Positions 60,389-64,000 of a DNA stretch of 64,000 nucleotides are shown here, in pieces. Both the position numbers and the translations under genes were made by a program. The first letter of the stretch is position 1. The number at the start of each line of letters is the position of its first letter. This DNA is from CBDCWT01 sp965223305 (lineage in GTDB: Bacteria > Planctomycetota > Planctomycetia > Pirellulales > Pirellulaceae). The notes beneath the pieces were generated by a model. The model made no database searches and was not told the origin of the DNA. It was given only the letters and a program-made list of their open reading frames with translations. The stretch is taken from NCBI GenBank assembly GCA_965223305.1, contig CBDCWT010000074.1, positions 186,001-250,000 of the forward strand, read 5' to 3'.

Positions 60389-63300
60389 TCAGTCTGGCTT
60401 GAAGAGTGCAGTCCCTTGCGCAAAGTCTGCGGCCAACGCATCTAAGGCATCGGGCCCATCAAGATCTCCGACCGCTGCGCCGAAGCTGAACGTCAGCCCT
60501 AGAGCCCGTCTAGTATCTTCAGGCGGGGCACTCGCCGGCGAGGCGGTGGCTGGGAGTTGCCAAACTGGTATCAGGTCCGGCAGACCCACGAGTGCTTGGC
60601 TGGACTCCGCGACGGTCGCCTGAACGAGCTGAGCAGGAAGGGACGGATTTGTCGGGACAGCAATGGCCTCTTCGGGCTCGATCGGTTGGCCGCTTGGCCC
60701 GGAGTGCATCACAAAGGACTGCAAACTGACCGTGCTTTCGTGCAGCGGCTGCTCCAAAGTCGCGGTGAGCGGGAGCGACGACGACGCCGTGTGTGAGTCC
60801 ACTATCAGTTGAGCACTGGCGGCCGTGATCGGCGGCATTCGCCTAGCGGCGGTTGCCGTTTCCTGCCGGGCCGGCGAGATGACCTGGCCGGCCGGGAGCG
60901 GAGGAATCTGCCAGATTGGAATGATCGCAGCGAACCGCGCGATATGCGACGCATCGCTGGCATTGATCCGCCCGTTTCCTGTGATGTCAGCGATGACCAT
61001 TGGATCAGTCAAGGGAAACGCGGGGAATCCTGAGTCGGCCTGCGCTGCGAACCGTGCCAATCGCGACGCGTCGATAGCGTTGACTCTGCCGTCGCCGGAA
61101 AGATCTCCAAAGAACGCAGCAACGTGCAGCGCGTCGTCTCCGATTGCTGGGTAGCTGACGTCTCCGCCGTCGCTGATCGCTTCAACCTCGACATCAATCA
61201 ACTCGTTCGAGCTGTAAAACTGACTTGCCAGCTCGGAAGGGACTCTTGCCTGCAAGTACGCGATCACCCGTTCTCCCGGTGGCAACGGTTGCTCGCTGGA
61301 GAATTGCAGCCGCCACTTATTCGGGACGTCCGAGTCACGGCTCAAGTCAACACGAGCGCCCGCCGGCATGTTGTCACCAAGAGACGCTGAGCTGAGCTCA
61401 AGCAGTCCGTTTTTGGGCTGAATCGTCGCCGATATCATACGTACGCCGCCGACGTCGCTGACAGTCACCGGAATACCGATAGTAGCGTTGGCGGGTATGT
61501 TGGCCTGCTGTCCCGCCCCCCGAACAAAGTCTGGGATGCTCAGCACTTTGACGTTGTCGCCCAACGGATGGACAGTGAAGTGTTTCACGAAGTCGCCTCC
61601 CGGGATCGCGTCACCGTCGCCGTCGAGTGATCCGTTTTCGTCATCGACAAACCCGTGCGGATCGCTTCGAATGGTCACCGTGTACTCGTCCGGCTCGAGG
61701 ATTCCACCCGTCCGAATAAAGACAATTTCTTGTCGATTCGGCTGGGTGACGACTGTACCAGCAACGACTCCACTACTCGCACCGCGCAGGACAACACTAG
61801 TCGTTCCAAGTTGGCTGGATTCGGAACCACGTCCGTCGAACCGTGGCAGTTGAAATGGCCTGCTAAACGTTAGAGCAAAACCGGAACGACTCGGCGCCAG
61901 AGAGGTGACAAAAAGAGGAAGGGCACCGTCATCGTTGCCAATCACACCCGTCGCCGCGGCTTGCACAATTTGTGCCGAGCTGGCTGTCGGGTTGGAAAGC
62001 CTCACGGTGAATTGCTCAGGAGGTTCAAGTGCTGCGTCTCCGCTGACGGTAACAGAGAGGGGAACTGAGGTTTGCCCGTCGGCGAACTCAATATGGCCGG
62101 CTGGCAGCGTGCCGCCGAAGTCCTCCTTGTCCGCCGGAATCATGCCGGACCCGCTTACCGAGTACTCGACGGACATGGCACCGTGGCGGCTCCCTCTTCG
62201 ATGGACGACGAAGGTGAAAGCCGTTGTGCCTGTGTCTCCCTCCGGTCGCTGCGCGTCGAGAGGCTCGATCGACAACAGCGAGTCCTCCGCCCCGAGCCAA
62301 ACTCGGTTGTGGTACGACCGATAATAGTTGGCGGCAAAGACGTCCAGATCACCGTCGGCGTCGACATCTCCCAAAGCAACGTCGAATGTGCTGTGGTTTC
62401 CTAAGGAGTGGCCGTTGTCAACGAAGACGCCTTCCTCGTTTCGCCAGACGCGATTGCCGCGTAGATTCGCGACCACGGCGTCAAGGTCTCCATCGGCGTC
62501 TAGGTCACCCAACGCGGCCCCGAAGCTGGAGTGGTTCCCCAGGCTTTGACCGCTGTCGCTGAACGCACCACCTTGGTTGAACCAGATGCGGTTGCCTTGG
62601 AGGGCATTCGCTACGAACGCATCGAGGTCGCCGTCCCCGTCCAGGTCACCAAGAGAGACATCCCAGCTGTTTCCCTCTCCGAGTAGCTGGCCACTGTCTT
62701 GGAAGCTGCCGGCGTCGTTGAGCCAGACTCGATTCTCTTCGGCGTAGTTTGCAAAGAAAGCATCGAGATCGCCGTCACCGTCCAGGTCGCCGAGCGACAC
62801 GCTCCTGCTTTGATGGTCTCCCAAGTGTTGGCCGCTGTCGACGAACACCCCTCCCTCACGAAACCAGATCCGATTGGGGTGGCGATAGTTGGCCACAATC
62901 GCGTCCAAGTCGCCGTCTCCATCCAGATCACCAAGAGCGACACTGTTGCTATGTTGGCCTCCCAGGAACTGGCCGCTGTCGTGGAACACTCCGTCGTGAT
63001 TCAGCCAGACGCGATTGGCATTCAGATCGTTGGCGACAAACGCGTCCAGGTCGCCGTCACCATCTATATCACCGAGTGCGACATCGTTGCTGTTCTGACT
63101 TCCCAGCACCTGTCCGCTATCGGTGAATTGTCCCGCCTGGTTGAGCCAGACACGGTTTCCATGCTGGTTGCTGTTGGCGACGAATGCGTCGAGGTCGCCG
63201 TCTCCGTCCAGGTCACCAAGAGCGACCGCTCGACTGTTGTGGCTACCGAGCAGTTGCTCACTATCTGTGAACGGGCTGATGCCACTGGGCACGGCGCCTG

Positions 63301-63439
63301 CGAGCAAGCACCGCGGCTCGAGCCCTTCGAGCGTTCTGCATCGCCGGGCCCTTCTGCTGCACGAGCAGCTTTGACGCTTCTTTTTTCTACATTTCTTTGA
63401 CGTTGTGCGCGCGCACCTCCCCCTTGACGACTTGAACAT
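60389..63439 (-). CDS. LEPR-XLL secreted protein with seven FG-GAP repeats, Calx-beta, cohesin-like and dockerin domains
   Basis: A 1,016-residue protein; the ATG at 63439 has AAGGAG nine bases upstream. The Arg/Lys/Cys-rich start leads to LEPRCLL at residues 40-46, an exact LEPR-XLL motif. Residues 56-383 are seven tandem FG-GAP/VCBS units of about 47 residues, each F-x-DSGQxLG...ALGDLDGDGDLDAFVAN...NRVWLN. A Calx-beta domain lies at about 388-505, an SbsA-type Ig-like domain at 508-625, a cohesin-like domain at 630-772 beginning KVLSIPDFVRGAGQ, and a type I dockerin at 778-838 (DLSGDGRVNAIDASRLARF, then DITGNGRINASDASHIARF). A Pro/Ala/Thr-rich tail follows. The Ig-cohesin-dockerin order and wording match the C-terminus of the giant protein ending at 33181. 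It is probably surface-attached. Confidence 0.93.
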   Translation of the reverse strand: MFKSSRGRCARTTSKKCRKKKRQSCSCSRRARRCRTLEGLEPRCLLAGAVPSGISPFTDSEQLLGSHNSRAVALGDLDGDGDLDAFVANSNQHGNRVWLNQAGQFTDSGQVLGSQNSNDVALGDIDGDGDLDAFVANDLNANRVWLNHDGVFHDSGQFLGGQHSNSVALGDLDGDGDLDAIVANYRHPNRIWFREGGVFVDSGQHLGDHQSRSVSLGDLDGDGDLDAFFANYAEENRVWLNDAGSFQDSGQLLGEGNSWDVSLGDLDGDGDLDAFVANALQGNRIWFNQGGAFSDSGQSLGNHSSFGAALGDLDADGDLDAVVANLRGNRVWRNEEGVFVDNGHSLGNHSTFDVALGDVDADGDLDVFAANYYRSYHNRVWLGAEDSLLSIEPLDAQRPEGDTGTTAFTFVVHRRGSRHGAMSVEYSVSGSGMIPADKEDFGGTLPAGHIEFADGQTSVPLSVTVSGDAALEPPEQFTVRLSNPTASSAQIVQAAATGVIGNDDGALPLFVTSLAPSRSGFALTFSRPFQLPRFDGRGSESSQLGTTSVVLRGASSGVVAGTVVTQPNRQEIVFIRTGGILEPDEYTVTIRSDPHGFVDDENGSLDGDGDAIPGGDFVKHFTVHPLGDNVKVLSIPDFVRGAGQQANIPANATIGIPVTVSDVGGVRMISATIQPKNGLLELSSASLGDNMPAGARVDLSRDSDVPNKWRLQFSSEQPLPPGERVIAYLQARVPSELASQFYSSNELIDVEVEAISDGGDVSYPAIGDDALHVAAFFGDLSGDGRVNAIDASRLARFAAQADSGFPAFPLTDPMVIADITGNGRINASDASHIARFAAIIPIWQIPPLPAGQVISPARQETATAARRMPPITAASAQLIVDSHTASSSLPLTATLEQPLHESTVSLQSFVMHSGPSGQPIEPEEAIAVPTNPSLPAQLVQATVAESSQALVGLPDLIPVWQLPATASPASAPPEDTRRALGLTFSFGAAVGDLDGPDALDALAADFAQGTALFKPD

Positions 63440-63827
63440 CGCTTCACTCCTTTTACAGCTTTACGACAACAAATAACGAGAATAAATGAATAGTCTGCCG
63501 GAGGTGCAAACGGTGTGCCGTCTGGACCTGCAAGCATGAAACTGCGTCACAAGGCGCCGAGCTGCCTCGCTTTAGCGCGGCAGTTCAGGCGGTGGCCGAA
63601 CCGTGGAGAGATGTTCCAAGAGAGAGCGCGCCCCCAAAGGAGGCGCCTTCAATCAAGACAGATGAAGGGGCGCTCGCTCGATCGGACCTTCCAAACACAA
63701 GACGGCATAGAACAATGGAACGTCGTTTGGCGAGATCCACTTGGCCAGGTCTCGGAACGTCCACCTGCGTACCATCTGATACCAATTCAGCTGCATATCA
63801 CTTTCAGCTGGCCAGCAGCGATACATC
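63440..63827. other. Intergenic region upstream of the FG-GAP protein gene
   Basis: About 390 bp. Apart from the ribosome site of the downstream gene (AAAGGAG, near 63450) and a short GGCGCC-type inverted motif near 63630-63655, nothing was identified. Open frames on both strands overlap each other and show no protein-like composition. Confidence 0.4.
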
Positions 63828-64000
63828 TCAATACCATCTGAAAGCGAAGTCGTAGAATCGTTCGATTGCTGCCCTTCTCTTCGCGTCGTCCTCGTACTGC
63901 TTCCAGGCGTTACGGACCTTCAGGAACCGTCGAAGTGCCACGCTATCGGAAGCTTGGTACGCCGTCCAACCGGCTTGCTGACGCCTCGTATGATCACTTT
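63828..64000 (-). CDS. C-terminal end of an unidentified gene (runs off window)
   Basis: A frame open to the right edge ends at a TGA (63828-63830). The visible 56 residues include QASDSVALRRFLKVRNAWKQ followed by YEDDAKRRAAIERFYDFAF and end RWY. The charged, helical sequence with aromatic residues looks like real protein and is not part of any repeat seen elsewhere. The family cannot be named from this piece. Confidence 0.45.
   Translation of the reverse strand, partial: SDHTRRQQAGWTAYQASDSVALRRFLKVRNAWKQYEDDAKRRAAIERFYDFAFRWY

Noticed and set aside
63585..63785. Small minus-strand gene upstream of the FG-GAP protein
   Set aside because: It overlaps open frames on the other strand, has no good start context and no family features.

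Overview
The window comes from a moderately GC-rich bacterial chromosome, almost certainly a member of the Planctomycetota (Pirellulales-like). Independent marks of that phylum are a DUF1552/DUF1592 (Planctomycete cytochrome C) pair, an ECF sigma factor overlapping a Ser/Thr kinase with a C-terminal TPR region, giant secreted proteins that start with a LEPR-XLL-type signal and end in dockerin repeats, a sulfatase, Tat-exported Gfo/Idh/MocA and enolase-superfamily enzymes, and an NPYESP-type membrane protein. No rRNA, tRNA, CRISPR array or complete insertion sequence was seen.

Layout. 1-2.5 kb: edge of a DUF1552 gene and a DUF1592 cytochrome gene. 2.5-3.5 kb: mosaic palindromic repeats. 3.5-8.6 kb: a minus-strand sigma factor - kinase - NHL-repeat operon with overlapping genes. 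8.7-9.3 kb: a second repeat mosaic. 9.6-33.2 kb: one giant secreted-protein gene, now split into three reading frames by three single-base frame changes. If these are restored it encodes about 7,850 residues (LEPR-XLL signal, RTX calcium-binding repeats, FG-GAP/VCBS repeats, ELWxxDGT repeats, LRR, golvesin-like and LamG domains, SdrD-B, PKD, Ig-like, cohesin-like, dockerin). 33.2-33.8 kb: REP-like palindromes with a ~340-bp core. 33.9-37.7 kb: a tightly overlapped operon for 4-hydroxyproline catabolism (D-amino-acid dehydrogenase, hydroxyproline epimerase, DapA-family deaminase) plus a PepSY-TM protein. 37.8-42.7 kb: a sortilin/BNR-repeat protein and an M14 carboxypeptidase. 43.2-48.1 kb, plus strand: Gfo/Idh/MocA oxidoreductase, an aldolase remnant, a DUF3592 membrane protein, two MITE-like elements and an SDR oxidoreductase. 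48.1-49.5 kb: gene fragments and three inverted copies of the REP unit. 49.6-52.9 kb: three unrecognised minus-strand genes (TPR protein, small protein, membrane protein). 53.3-60.2 kb: enolase-superfamily enzyme, BNR sialidase-like protein, DUF3604/PHP protein and a sulfatase. 60.4-63.4 kb: a second LEPR-XLL/dockerin protein with seven FG-GAP repeats. The window ends in a partial gene.

How it works together (inference): most genes serve the cell surface or scavenging of polymers, namely secreted adhesive or structural proteins, a sulfatase and sialidase-like enzymes for sulfated or acidic glycans, and a peptidase plus hydroxyproline pathway for collagen- or extensin-like material. The spaces between genes are unusually rich in palindromic and MITE-like repeats and in gene remnants, which points to active local rearrangement.
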